DNA of 64,000 nucleotides. Origin: Methanosarcina sp. ERenArc_MAG2 (GTDB taxonomy: Archaea > Halobacteriota > Methanosarcinia > Methanosarcinales > Methanosarcinaceae). Shown here one piece after another: positions 39,302 through 48,378 of this stretch (its first letter is position 1; each line of letters begins with the position of its first letter). Location of the stretch: the NCBI GenBank assembly GCA_023955635.1, contig JAMXHR010000010.1:310001-374000 (forward strand), read 5' to 3'. A model generated the notes under the pieces. It made no database searches and had not been told where the DNA came from. It saw only the letters and a program-made list of their open reading frames with translations. Both the position numbers and the translations under genes were made by a program.

Positions 39302-39370
39302 CTAAGAACTTGTAACTAAACAATTTAGGTAACACATTATTGTTTTGGAACAAAATAAGGAGTTGAATCT

Positions 39371-39505
39371 ATGCCTGAAGAAAATAAAACAATGTCTGAA
39401 GAAAATAAAGCAGAACTAAGCAAGGAAGAAACTAAAGTCGAAGCCATACACCCTTCTGAAATAAGGGGAGGTAAAAAGAAAGGTCTTCTAGATACCTGTA
39501 AGTAA
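39371..39505 (+). CDS. 44-residue highly charged small protein
   Basis: ATG 39371 has AAGGAGTTG at 39357-39365. The protein begins with a near-duplicate, 'MPEENKT' then 'MSEENKA', and ends Lys-rich with a lone Cys ('GGKKKGLLDTCK'). The strong ribosome-binding site and non-random composition argue for a real gene. Function unknown. Confidence 0.5.
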   Translation: MPEENKTMSEENKAELSKEETKVEAIHPSEIRGGKKKGLLDTCK

Positions 39506-39589
39506 GTAGGTTTTTATTTTGTAGTGGGGGTAAGTATTTGATTAAATCTGAAAAACGAGCACTTCCCTTAAAGTCATGGGGTCTTTTCA

Positions 39590-39796
39590 ATGAAATGCGA
39601 ATCTTGTGAAGCAGAGAGTGAAGGCAGATATTGCAAAACTTGTGGCGACATGCTTAATGAAGTTGTCAGAGTTATAGGAGAAGAACGCTGGGCAGCAATC
39701 GATGATTGTTCGTTTATTTATCCTCTTGTACAACGCGTGGCTAAAGGAGAACTTGCAGTCTACGATGTAATTCAAGCCCTTGAAGTAGAAGATTGA
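39590..39796 (+). CDS. Small zinc-ribbon protein
   Basis: 68 residues. 'MKCESCEAESEGRYCKTCGD' holds two CxxC pairs, a zinc ribbon of the zinc-ribbon-domain type. The rest is an acidic helical region ('CSFIYPLVQRVAKGELAVYD'). It is followed by a strong hairpin. It may be the last gene after DUF1269 and the 44-residue gene. Confidence 0.65.
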   Translation: MKCESCEAESEGRYCKTCGDMLNEVVRVIGEERWAAIDDCSFIYPLVQRVAKGELAVYDVIQALEVED

Positions 39797-39803
39797 TTCC
39801 AGT

Positions 39804-39836
39804 CGAATACTCCCGCAGCAAGCTGCGGGGTATTCG
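39804..39836. terminator. Strong hairpin between convergent genes
   Basis: A long inverted repeat, CGAATAC-(t)-CCCGCAGC with GCTGCGGG-(g)-TATTCG and a two-base centre, lies between the zinc-ribbon gene and the end of gatE. It is symmetrical and may serve both strands, although archaeal termination mainly relies on T-runs. Confidence 0.6.
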
Positions 39837-39855
39837 ATTAAAATAAAGCAGGGAA

Positions 39856-41756
39856 TTAACCCTGAGTGATGAAGCTGTCCAGTTCTTTTTTAAGCATCTG
39901 GCTAAGGATTTTCCCATCAACAGTGCCCCTGTATTCTTTCATGACAATGCCCATAAGAGGGCCGAGGGCTGCCGGGCCTTTTTCCTTGATGAAGTCTCCT
40001 TTTTCCCTTACCATTTTTTTGATAAAATTTTCGACTTCTTCGGGGTCAAAGGTACTGAGCCCGAGCTTTGATATCGCTTCCTGGGCTGTTAGTTCAGGTT
40101 CCTTCGCAAGGGCAGTCAAAAGGTCCTGAATTGCTTCCTTTGCTATTTCCTGATTTGAAATGGCTGCAAAAAGCCCTTTGAAATGTTCATCCGTAAGGTT
40201 ATCCGTTTCGACCCCGTTTCTCCGGATTTCCGGAACGATTCCCACAAGAGTCCTGGAAATCAAGGTCGAGTTTACGTTTGCATCTTTCCTGTAGGTCTCG
40301 ATAAGATTTTCAAACAGAGGAAGATGCCTGGAATAAGCTATCTTTTCTGCAAGCTCTTTATTCAGTCCACTTTCGGAGGCAAAGCGCTTTGCCCGATCTG
40401 TCAGGAGTTCGGGAGTCTCAATCGAATCAAAGTATTTCTGCGAGATTTCTATCTGAGGAACATCAGTTTCAGGGTACATCCTCGCAGCACCCGGAAGGGG
40501 GCGCATATAGGCAGTGTTTCCATCAGGAAGGGTTTTCCGGGTCTCTTCAGGGATCCCTTCAAGGGTCTCTTTTGCCCTTGTGATAACTGCTTCGATTGCA
40601 AGCCTGGCTTTTTCGGGCTCGTCCGCGACCATTATTACGGCATCCCCCGGGTATGCACCTATTGCATCTCTGACAGTCTGGACTTCCTTTTCGGTTATTC
40701 CGTAATTAGGAAGCTCGTCAGTGTGAAAAATCCCTCCGACACCAGAAGTCTTTGCCCGGTCTGAAAATTCAGTCCCTAACCTTCTTCCCGGTTGGACTTC
40801 TTTGCCTATAAGCCCTCCGAATTTTCTGAGGAGGGCAGCAAGGATTGCTCCTTTTTCACGCCTTTTTGCAGGACTTTGGATTTTGTGTCGATGAAAAGCC
40901 CTGTTATGTCGTATATCTCCTCGCAGACAAAAGCTTTTCTTTCCAGAAGTTCCTGCCTGATGAAAAGAAGGTTCAGCTGCCTTTCAACTTCCCTGCGGAC
41001 AATATCTTCGATGAGGTCAAGAGCCTGCACGCCTTTTATTTCTACTCTTGCGCCTTCTGCAATTGAGATGTTGACATCCTGCCTGATCGTGCCAAGCCCT
41101 CTCTTTACTTTCCCTGTAGATCTGAGGATCATTCCCATTTGTTCTGCAACCTCTCTTGCGTGGCGAGGGGATTTGATATCCGGTGCAGTTGCAATTTCCA
41201 CAAGCGGGATTCCCAGCCTGTCCAGGGAATAAACAATCGAATCTCCGATCTCCTCGATTTTCTGGGCAGCTTCTTCTTCCACGCAAAGGCTGTCAATCCC
41301 GCAGCGCCCTTCAGAGGTTTCAATATACCCGTCGCTTGCGAGAAGAGCAGTCCTCTGAAAGCCGCTTGTGTTCGACCCGTCAACTACGATTTTCCTCATA
41401 ACATGCATCTGGTCTACAGGTTTCATGCGGAAGAGCTTTGCAACCCCAAGGGAAATATCCAGGGCTTCCTTATTGAGTTCTCTCGGAGGCTCCTCATCGT
41501 TTTCTATAAGGCAAGTAGTGTTATAAGCCTTGTAGATGTACTTCCTCCTGATTTTGGTCTGCTCCACCGCAGCCCTGTCCTTTTCTCCCATCTCACTTTC
41601 CGTAGCCCTGAGATACCTGAAAAACTCGAAGTCCGAATCCCCTATATCCCTGATCAGAGTCGGACACCTGCAGAACAGCTTCTCCTTCGAATCAAGCTGC
41701 TGGTGAATTTCAAGTCCGGCTTTCAGCCCAAGTTCACTGTAATCGTATTTTTCCAT
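39856..41756 (-). CDS. gatE: Glutamyl-tRNA(Gln) amidotransferase subunit E (frame broken once)
   Basis: About 633 residues after adding one A to the run at 40855-40859 (minus strand), giving '[20 protein letters not shown]'. GatE with GatD converts misacylated Glu-tRNA(Gln) to Gln-tRNA(Gln) in archaea. The N-terminal kinase/cradle domain shows '[20 protein letters not shown]', '[20 protein letters not shown]' and '[20 protein letters not shown]'. The middle has the archaeal-specific AspRS-like insert, and the C-terminal YqeY-like tail ends '[16 protein letters not shown]'. gatD is not adjacent. An essential gene with a broken frame is a strong sign of a sequence error. Confidence 0.95.
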
Positions 41757-41789
41757 ATTTTCACCCGAATCTAAGCAGGAAGCACCTTA

Positions 41790-41935
41790 TTTCTCTTTAA
41801 TTTTCTTGAATTTTCCTTTAATTCTCTTGAATTTTCCTTTAATTCTCTTGAATTTTCCTTTAATTCTCTTGAATTTTCCTTTAATTCTCTTGAATTTTCC
41901 TTTAATTCTCTTGAATTTCCCTTCAGCTCTTTTTA
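41790..41935. repeat. 21 bp tandem repeat upstream of gatE
   Basis: About six to seven units of CTTTAATTCTCTTGAATTTTC run head to tail, with small changes at both ends. They lie 35 bp upstream of the gatE start. Because 21 is a multiple of 3 the repeat creates open frames on both strands, which are not genes. Confidence 0.9.
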
Positions 41936-42260
41936 ATTCTTCTTCAAATCTAGTTCTTTTTGCTCTCCCTTCAGTTTTAAGCCCTTCGGCTCGTTGCATT
42001 TTCTTTCATTTTTAAACCCTTTTTTGCGCTATTCCTTTCTTAGCTCTTTTAGGTGCTACATTGATATTTATCGGTTATTGTCAGTAAGAAAGTGAATATA
42101 AAAGACGCAGTAGAATGTATAAGGTATCTGTTAAGATATCCATAAGAGAATATGGAAATAATATGTGTAATAGGTTGCGTCAAGAACTATAGTTGAAGTA
42201 GAAATTAATAAGTCGATTCCATAAGAGTTTTTTGGATAGGTTGATATTTGGGTTGGGAAC

Positions 42261-42272
42261 TAATATATAAGT
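42261..42272 (+). promoter_or_regulatory. TATA-like promoter element
   Basis: TAATATATAAGT lies about 56 bases upstream of the ATG at 42328. It would place transcription start near 42287 and a leader of about 40 bases carrying the AGAGGTG ribosome-binding site. Confidence 0.45.
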
Positions 42273-42327
42273 TTAAGACAGTATGATTGGGTGCTTATAT
42301 AAAATATTAAAATAGAGGTGCTTACAT

Positions 42328-42462
42328 ATGGCAAAAAACTCTACAATTGGCTACAGTCCTAAAGCCGGGGCTGCTTGTGGAAAACCGCAGGCTAAGGCTC
42401 CGGCAGATAAGTCTGCAAAGAGGGATGTAAAACCCTCCAGGCCAGTAAAAAAAGAAAAGTAA
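42328..42462 (+). CDS. 44-residue basic small protein
   Basis: From ATG 42328 (AGAGGTG at 42314-42320): 'MAKNSTIGYSPKAGAACGKP', then a Lys/Ala/Pro-rich end 'KRDVKPSRPVKKEK'. The clear TATA box, ribosome-binding site and skewed composition support a real gene. Strong positive charge suggests nucleic-acid contact, but this is a guess. Confidence 0.55.
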   Translation: MAKNSTIGYSPKAGAACGKPQAKAPADKSAKRDVKPSRPVKKEK

Positions 42463-42597
42463 TCGACATACAACCAGTCCTCTAAGCAGTAGCTTGTCAC
42501 TTTAACTGCATCCGAAAAATAAGGAGTATAATAAATTTTTAAAAGTCTGTAGATATCAGTAATTATAAAAAAGAATAAGCATATCCGAAACGAAAAA

Positions 42598-42740
42598 CAG
42601 ATAAGCTACTGCTCCTAAATCTGACATCCAGGCTACCTGTGCTCAGGCAGTACCGGCAGCTCTACCACATTAATCAAAATCGAATTTTCAATATCTTTTG
42701 CTCTTCACTCGTAAGTTCTTTTCGTTTCTTTGTAGGCCAG
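42598..42740 (-). pseudogene. 3' remnant of a third marker 8 paralogue
   Basis: On the minus strand the frame reads 'RAKDIENSILINVVELPVLP' and 'EHR', matching the end of both intact marker 8 genes ('RAKDIKSPILINTMNLPVVP', 'EHK'). Upstream the similarity fades within about 40 codons. It is a tandem duplicate of the 3' end of the gene at 42876. Confidence 0.8.
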
Positions 42741-42875
42741 AAAGAGGAATTGGATCTATAGGGATTTGCTCTTCTGATATCTTTATTTGTGTTCAATTAA
42801 CACAACTTTGATTTTATTACGTCTATCAAAAATTTGACAACTTGGATTTAAAATATGAAAAGATAAACTGCTGCT

Positions 42876-43725
42876 TTACTTCAATTCCCTCGGCTGCTTG
42901 TGCTCAGGCACCACAGGCAAATTCATGGTATTGATTAAGATAGGACTTTTTATATCCTTTGCCCTTTCAATTACAAGTTCTTTTCCTTTCTGCGTGAGGG
43001 CAAAAAGCGGGATCGCAGCCGCCACCTGTACAAGGGGTTTTGCAAGTTCTCTGATATATTTGGAGGCACAGCTGATTACTATGTCCGAGTTTTCCAAAAG
43101 TCCCTGAGCTTCTTCCCTGCTGACGCCTGTGACATGTACTGCAATTACTATCAGGTCGAGCCCGAGTTCGGTTTCGAGTTTTCTCAGGTTTTTTGCGGTC
43201 TTCGAATCAGCTACAGTTACTGCAATCTTTTTGTAGCCAAGTTCTGCGGCTCTCCTTACCCCGCAGGCAGGGTCAATGGCAGCGGTTGAAGGATCGAGTA
43301 CGGTTCCCCCGAGTTCCTGAATGCCGTTGATGGTGCTTTCGATGGGCTCGGTTTCGATAAGGCCTGACATCCTGCCTCCGATACCCTGAACAAGAGCAGG
43401 ATTACTTGCAATAACAGTTCCTGCACCGTCGCAGGCAGTTACAGTTGTCTCAAGAAAACCGCTGCGTAAGCCTGACATCATGATTTCTGAAGCGCCGAAA
43501 GCCACGTAGGTGTCAAGTTCCAAAAGCTGGCGCTTTTCAGTAAACATCCCTAAATCGCTTATTCGGAATTCCATATTCTTTTTTACTTCTTCGGAAGTGA
43601 TATCCTGGATTCCCTTAGCTTGGCAAAAGAGGACACCATTCAACTTCAGGCTTTTCTACTTCCACAACCTTACCGTCTTTTATAACTACCCTTGTTTTTC
43701 CCAATAGTTCCATTATGTGAGGCAT
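42876..43725 (-). CDS. Methanogenesis marker protein 8 family, copy A (frame broken)
   Basis: About 283 residues from ATG 43725. The first 36 residues ('MPHIMELLGKTRVVIKDGKV') are in a different frame from the rest; adding a T and an A within 43620-43634 gives 'CPLFAKAKGIQDITSEEVKK' and restores one protein. Conserved parts include 'VAFGASEIMMSGLRSG', 'TVTACDGAGTVIASNPALVQ', 'GIGGRMSGLIETEPIE' and 'CGVRRAAELGYKKIAVTV'. The family (DUF2099) is found almost only in methanogens; its biochemical role is unknown to me. It lies next to a close paralogue in the same orientation. Confidence 0.88.
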
Positions 43726-43837
43726 ATTAACACTCTCTATAAACATTAAAAGTAAGCTGAATGTAGATAATCTCACGTAATAATCTGCAGTTTTCCCTAA
43801 AGTATCCATCCCCGGCTCCTCTGTAAAAATATTCAAA

Positions 43838-43992
43838 AAAGAGAAAGAAGAGAGAAAAGAAAAGAGAAGAGAGAAAAGAAAAGAGAAGAGAGAGAAAAGA
43901 AAAGAGAAGAGAGAAAAGAAAAGAGAAGAGAGAGAAAAGAAAAGAGAAGAGAGAGAAAAGAAAAGAGAAGAGAGAGAAAAGAAAAGAGAGAA
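43838..43992. repeat. Purine-rich low-complexity repeat between the marker 8 genes
   Basis: Runs of 'agagaaaagaaaagagaag' and variants alternate over about 150 bp with a period near 19-21. The strand is all purine, so it may form triplex or slipped structures. A hydrophobic reading frame across it on the minus strand is a by-product. Confidence 0.9.
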
Positions 43993-44175
43993 ATGAACAA
44001 AAAGAGGTTTCATCCGTGAGTTATTGATCAATTCCTAAAAAGCAAGTACATCTGCCGTATTTTAGGAAAATGTAGAGAGATTCTTTATGCTTGCGGTTTT
44101 CAATAACTCACGTCCATTACCATAAAAGGAAAAAAGGAAAAAATAACGGTTCTTAAAGCCGTTTCAAATCTATTT

Positions 44176-45024
44176 TTATTTTAGTTCCCTGGGCTGTTTT
44201 CCTTCAGGCAGCACTGGCAGGGGCATGGTATTGATCAAAATTGGGCTTGTGATATCCTTTGCCCTTTCAATCACAAGTTCCTTTCCTTTCTGGGTAAGGG
44301 CGAAAAGAGGCACAGCTGTTCCAACCTGGGCAAGAGGCTTTACAAGATCCCTCATGCACTTTGAAGCGCAGCTGGTTGTGATGTCAGCGTTTTCCAGAAG
44401 AGTCTGGGCATTTTCCATGCTTAAACCTGTAACGTGCACACCGATTATTATCAGGTCAAGCCCGAGTTCGGCTTCAAGTTCCCTGCATTTTTTAGCAGTT
44501 TCGGCGAAAGCAACGGTTACTGCAATCTTTTTGTAGCCTAGCTCGGCTGCCTTTCTCACTCCTGCAACAGGGTCAATTTTCGCAGTCGAGGGGTCAAGAA
44601 CTATTCCGCCGCGCTCAGTGATTCCATTTATGATGCCGTCGATAGGCTCGGTTTCGACAAGACCTGACATCCTGCCACCCATACCCTGGACAAGAGTAGG
44701 GTTATTGGCAATGACAGTTCCTGCGCCTTCACAGGCAGTTACGGTTGTGTCAAGTAAACCTCTGTTCAGCCCTGTCATCATAACTTCCGATGCTCCGAAC
44801 CCTACAAAGTCCTCGAGTTCCAGGCGGCGTTTGTCCGTGAACATTCCGAAATCTTTTATTCTGAACTCCATGTTCTTCTTGACTTCTTCCGGAGTTATCT
44901 TATTGATTCCGCGCACCTTGGCAAAGATAGGACACCATTTGACTTCGGGCTCTCCAACTTCGATAACTTTTCCATCCTTTATGACGACTCTGGTTTTTCC
45001 GACTAATTCCATTATATGAGGCAT
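44176..45024 (-). CDS. Methanogenesis marker protein 8 family, copy B
   Basis: 282 residues, intact, starting at ATG 45024 with AAAGGTG seven bases upstream. It is very similar to copy A over its whole length: 'VGFGASEVMMTGLNRG', 'TVTACEGAGTVIANNPTLVQ', 'GMGGRMSGLVETEPID', 'AGVRKAAELGYKKIAVTVAF', 'VTGLSMENAQTLLENADITT'. The fold looks like a cytoplasmic alpha/beta enzyme with conserved Asp, Gly and Cys ('SCASKCMRDL'). Its upstream region is also present as a dead copy at 31330-31510. Confidence 0.92.
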   Translation of the reverse strand: MPHIMELVGKTRVVIKDGKVIEVGEPEVKWCPIFAKVRGINKITPEEVKKNMEFRIKDFGMFTDKRRLELEDFVGFGASEVMMTGLNRGLLDTTVTACEGAGTVIANNPTLVQGMGGRMSGLVETEPIDGIINGITERGGIVLDPSTAKIDPVAGVRKAAELGYKKIAVTVAFAETAKKCRELEAELGLDLIIIGVHVTGLSMENAQTLLENADITTSCASKCMRDLVKPLAQVGTAVPLFALTQKGKELVIERAKDITSPILINTMPLPVLPEGKQPRELK

Positions 45025-45656
45025 GGTTACACCTTTCAAATTGAGCAAAAATATGATTATTAAGAAATTAAGATCCGATAAAAAGAATAGTTAAGGTTTA
45101 TGGTTATTTATATAATAGCTTTTGGTTTGTGGACTCTGATTCTATTTCTGTTTTGCCATAGAGGTTTACCACTGATTCTAATTGAGCTTTGCAATTTACT
45201 TTAGGAGTTGATTTTAAGTGCAAAATTGGCATAATAAGGTTAAACTGCATAAGTCCGAAATACATTAACCGAGATTTTTATGGGTTAAAACAGATCAAAT
45301 ACGCACTCTGATCATACTTCAGGGATGGCATACCAAATATCCATTCAAAACAGTACACGTTTTTTTATGTTTCCACTTAGTACTACCTGATTATGTTCCT
45401 TATGATTTACTGATGCCGTATATCTCACTTATGTATATTATATACATGTCATTATAATAATAGTACATGTATTATTCGATTGTCAGAATGGAAACAAGAG
45501 AATGAATTTAGGAAATGTATTGTTAACCTGAGAGGGGTTAGATAAGACCGTAAGTAGTAAAAGCAGGTTGTGCAGTGGAAAGTCTGAGAGTCTTTGAGTC
45601 TGGACATATATATGCAAAGTCCTGAGCCTTTAACATAATCATCCTATAAAGGACTG
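45025..45656. other. Spacer upstream of marker 8 copy B
   Basis: This contains the promoter region of copy B (45025-45150). The rest is A+T rich with TATA-like stretches (45430-45470) and no supported gene. Confidence 0.5.
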
Positions 45657-45832
45657 CTACATGGAATTGTCATTCTCACTGAGACTGTGATATATCCAGG
45701 GATTTGCCTGTTCTTTGAGCGTTCCGGGCAAAATTTCGAAGGTTAGCTCCTTTTTTGCTACTTCTGTCCTTACCATTTCTTCAAGAGCTTTGATTTCGCT
45801 GCCGCAAGATCCGGTTCCGATAACTCCGATCT
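45657..45832 (-). pseudogene. C-terminal gene fragment of unknown family
   Basis: The minus-strand frame reads 'IGVIGTGSCGSEIKALEEMV', 'RTEVAKKELTFEILPGTLKE', 'QANPWIYHSLSE' and stops at 45657. The composition is clearly protein-like, but it has no start and a stop bounds it at the left of the fragment. It is the 3' end of a gene whose remainder is gone, just downstream of tsr3. I do not recognise the family. Confidence 0.5.
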
Positions 45833-45930
45833 ATTTTTTGACCACTGTTTATATATTTCGGGCTTTTGATCTCAGAGCTTCCTTTTTTCGGTGACTTCGG
45901 GCTTGAAGGCCTTTAGATGTAGTCAGATAT

Positions 45931-46452
45931 TTAGATATAGTGACTCTGGATTTCCACGATCTCAGTGCTGTTTTTTGCGGTTGCATACTCTTCAAGCGGT
46001 TCTTTATTGAGTTCGAGGAAACTGTGCCCCCAGTTAAACTTCGACAGGACTTTTTCAGCCTGTTCTTTGCATCCGAAAATGTAAAGGGCTGCGGCAAAGG
46101 CTTCTACAGAGTTGAGTTTGAAGGGCTTTCCAAAGTTCACCGGATTGCCTGCAAGCAGGTAAGGGAGAGCCCTGTGTTCAAGGTTCAGCTTCCCAAGTTC
46201 AGGAAAAATCCTTTCAACTTCTTCCCAGGAACAGTCGAGTACTATAATCCCTTTTCCGGAATCATCGGCAGGAGAAAGGGCTTTTTCTGCCATCGGGTCC
46301 AGCAGAATCGCTGATCTGGGCAGTCTCGAAACTCTATCGTACAGGCGGGCAAGGTCAAAGCGAGCCATTTTCCTTCCCGTGCACTTTTTCGGGTCACACT
46401 GCCCGGCATGGTAAATATAAAGGGGAATATCCCTGTGCTTTGTCGGATTCAT
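45931..46452 (-). CDS. tsr3: rRNA aminocarboxypropyltransferase Tsr3 (DUF367)
   Basis: 173 residues from ATG 46452 (GAGGATCA upstream; a GTG one codon earlier is possible). Tsr3 transfers the 3-amino-3-carboxypropyl group of S-adenosylmethionine to a hypermodified pseudouridine of small-subunit rRNA. Diagnostic motifs are '[20 protein letters not shown]', '[14 protein letters not shown]', '[20 protein letters not shown]' and '[14 protein letters not shown]', with the end '[11 protein letters not shown]'. Length is normal for archaea. Monocistronic. Confidence 0.95.
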   Translation of the reverse strand: MNPTKHRDIPLYIYHAGQCDPKKCTGRKMARFDLARLYDRVSRLPRSAILLDPMAEKALSPADDSGKGIIVLDCSWEEVERIFPELGKLNLEHRALPYLLAGNPVNFGKPFKLNSVEAFAAALYIFGCKEQAEKVLSKFNWGHSFLELNKEPLEEYATAKNSTEIVEIQSHYI

Positions 46453-47082
46453 CACTGATCCTCTGGAATATGGGATTCTATTTAAACAGTTTCCTTATTT
46501 ACCTGTTTCCTTGTTTACCTGTTTTCTCTTCTATCTGTTTCTTTGTGTATTTGCATCGAAAATTTATTCCTGACTAAATAGCATTTTTTGAGAAATAATC
46601 ATAAGTTAACTTATATATTATGATTTATATATAAGTGTATGTACCATTGCTTCGCCTTTGGTCGAATATGGAAAGGGATTCTATTGATACTGGAATTAGT
46701 ATCTTAATATCCGATCTTCATGATGCTGAAGTGATAAGTAAATAGTTTATTTTAGCCTGCGTCATGCCGGTGTTTTCATGATGGAAAGGATGCACCAGGT
46801 TAATACCTTTCACAATAAAGTTCTGTGGGGTTTATTGAGGGTATATTGTAAAGATTAGTGAATTCCATCAATGAATTGATCCGGGAAAAAGAGATTACTC
46901 TTCTTTGTGGAGGGGGAAGACTATATTCTCTTTGACTCTGGCTATTCCTGAGTGTAAATAAATCATCCGGAAATATGAAATCCCGTACTCAGATAATTGA
47001 TGCCTCTTTAGCTGTGCTCACATCTATGTTCTGGTCACGGGAAGTCCGGTCGAAAAATTAAAACTTTGGGGAGATGGACTAT
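46453..47082. other. Spacer without supported genes
   Basis: Between 46490 and 46550 a short repeat ('tttacctgtttcctt', about three copies) occurs upstream of tsr3. A small perfect inverted repeat, GATACT-ggaatt-AGTATC, lies near 46697. No gene or RNA class is recognised. Confidence 0.45.
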
Positions 47083-47631
47083 ATGGAACAATCAATTGAT
47101 TCTGATAACGAGATGGTGTATGAAATACTGCAAGTACCCTGGTGGGTGGTTCTTCTGGAAGGGATTATTGCTATCCTGATAGGCTTATTCCTATTATACA
47201 GACCTGCAGTAACCACTATCTTCCTCTTACAGATTCTGGGTATTTTCTGGCTAGCAGAAGGAATTCTTTCTGTTATAGGGGCGCTGATATTCTCGGGGAA
47301 TAGGTTATGGAAACTGCTTTCGGGTATCATGAGCATTATCGCAGGAGCTCTTATACTGATGTACCCACTCTACAGTCCTTTCATAATTCTTACATTCTTT
47401 GTTATTTTCATAGGCATATGGGCTATTATCAATGGAGTCTTGAAAATTGCCGTGGCGCTTAAAGGAGGAGGATCGGGGACGGGAATAATCGGCGCCCTTA
47501 CCATAATCCTAGGTCTGCTCCTCCTAACTAACTCTCTGGCAGGGGTCCTTATTCTACCGTGGATATTCGGTTTTTTCCTTGTTATCGGGGGAATTGGGGC
47601 AGTCATTGTAGGACTAAAAATTCGAACATGA
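47083..47631 (+). CDS. HdeD-like (DUF308) membrane protein
   Basis: 182 residues from ATG 47083 (GGGGAGA seven bases before; the ATG at 47074 touches that site and is less likely). Six hydrophobic segments in three pairs with the family motifs 'VPWWVVLLEGIIAILIGLFL', 'LAEGILSVIGALIFSG', 'GIWAIINGVLKIAVALKG' and 'FGFFLVIGGIGAVIVGLK'. HdeD-like proteins are tied to acid or stress tolerance in bacteria; the archaeal role is unknown. Followed on the same strand by another small membrane protein. Confidence 0.9.
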   Translation: MEQSIDSDNEMVYEILQVPWWVVLLEGIIAILIGLFLLYRPAVTTIFLLQILGIFWLAEGILSVIGALIFSGNRLWKLLSGIMSIIAGALILMYPLYSPFIILTFFVIFIGIWAIINGVLKIAVALKGGGSGTGIIGALTIILGLLLLTNSLAGVLILPWIFGFFLVIGGIGAVIVGLKIRT

Positions 47632-47763
47632 TTCCGGATTATTGCAAGATAAACTCTTTCGGAGAAATTTGAAACTCTAGCTTGAAACGAAATAGTCTGA
47701 TAAGAAGATATTGTAAGGCTTTCAGCATCTTCTCATATTAATAACATAACAGGAGATTTGAGT

Positions 47764-48168
47764 ATGGAAAGACCTATTGGTATTACTATTCTGACCTTTG
47801 TAGCTGTAGTTCTGGCGTTTTTAAACGCTATTGTAATGCTTCGATTTCTCGGATTATTACCTTTTCTGGGGCCTGTTGGAATCCGTATTTTCAACCTATG
47901 GTATGCACTATTGTACGGTCTGCTTGCCTATATATGGGTATGGCTGGCTCAGATGCTCTGGCAGGTGGACAAGCAGGCCTGGATGTTTCTGGCTGTTATT
48001 ACGATATTCAATCTGTGTGTGGATTTTGTGGTGCTGGTTACCGGAGGCTCATGGTATGATGTAAACTTTTCAGTTATCATGAACGCTCTTATCCTCATCT
48101 ATATCATGCTGCCGGGTGTGAGGGGGCGTTCGGAACAGATTAAAATATGTCTATTCAGCTGGCAGTAA
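47764..48168 (+). CDS. Four-helix membrane protein of unknown function
   Basis: 134 residues from ATG 47764 (AGGAG at 47750-47754). Four membrane segments: 'IGITILTFVAVVLAFLNAIV', 'WYALLYGLLAYIWVWLAQML', 'WMFLAVITIFNLCVDFVVLV' and 'FSVIMNALILIYIMLPGV'. No family is recognised with certainty; such proteins often occur beside HdeD-like genes in methanogens. It is 130 bp after the HdeD-like gene. Confidence 0.75.
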   Translation: MERPIGITILTFVAVVLAFLNAIVMLRFLGLLPFLGPVGIRIFNLWYALLYGLLAYIWVWLAQMLWQVDKQAWMFLAVITIFNLCVDFVVLVTGGSWYDVNFSVIMNALILIYIMLPGVRGRSEQIKICLFSWQ

Positions 48169-48378
48169 ACCGTGATTCTTCCAGCATCTAAAAAGGCTTC
48201 AGATTTCTTTTGATTCCTTTTTTGAGACCCTTTCTGGCATGAAAGAATATCTTGGTCATTGAATAACGATAGTAGTCTACCAGCTGATAGTAAATTTACC
48301 CGTTTTTCGAATATAACCGTCATAAAGGAGCACCTCATCTAGAGTGTAACCAGACTGTTCTCATTATCCCATCCGGAA

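Noticed and set aside
41787-41999. Lys/Arg-rich protein on the minus strand
   Set aside because: It is only the translation of a 21 bp tandem repeat, which keeps all frames open. No independent start signal.
43615-44031. Hydrophobic Phe/Ser/Leu protein on the minus strand
   Set aside because: Its first 100 residues are the translation of a purine-rich repeat. Only the last 36 residues are real, being the start of marker 8 copy A.
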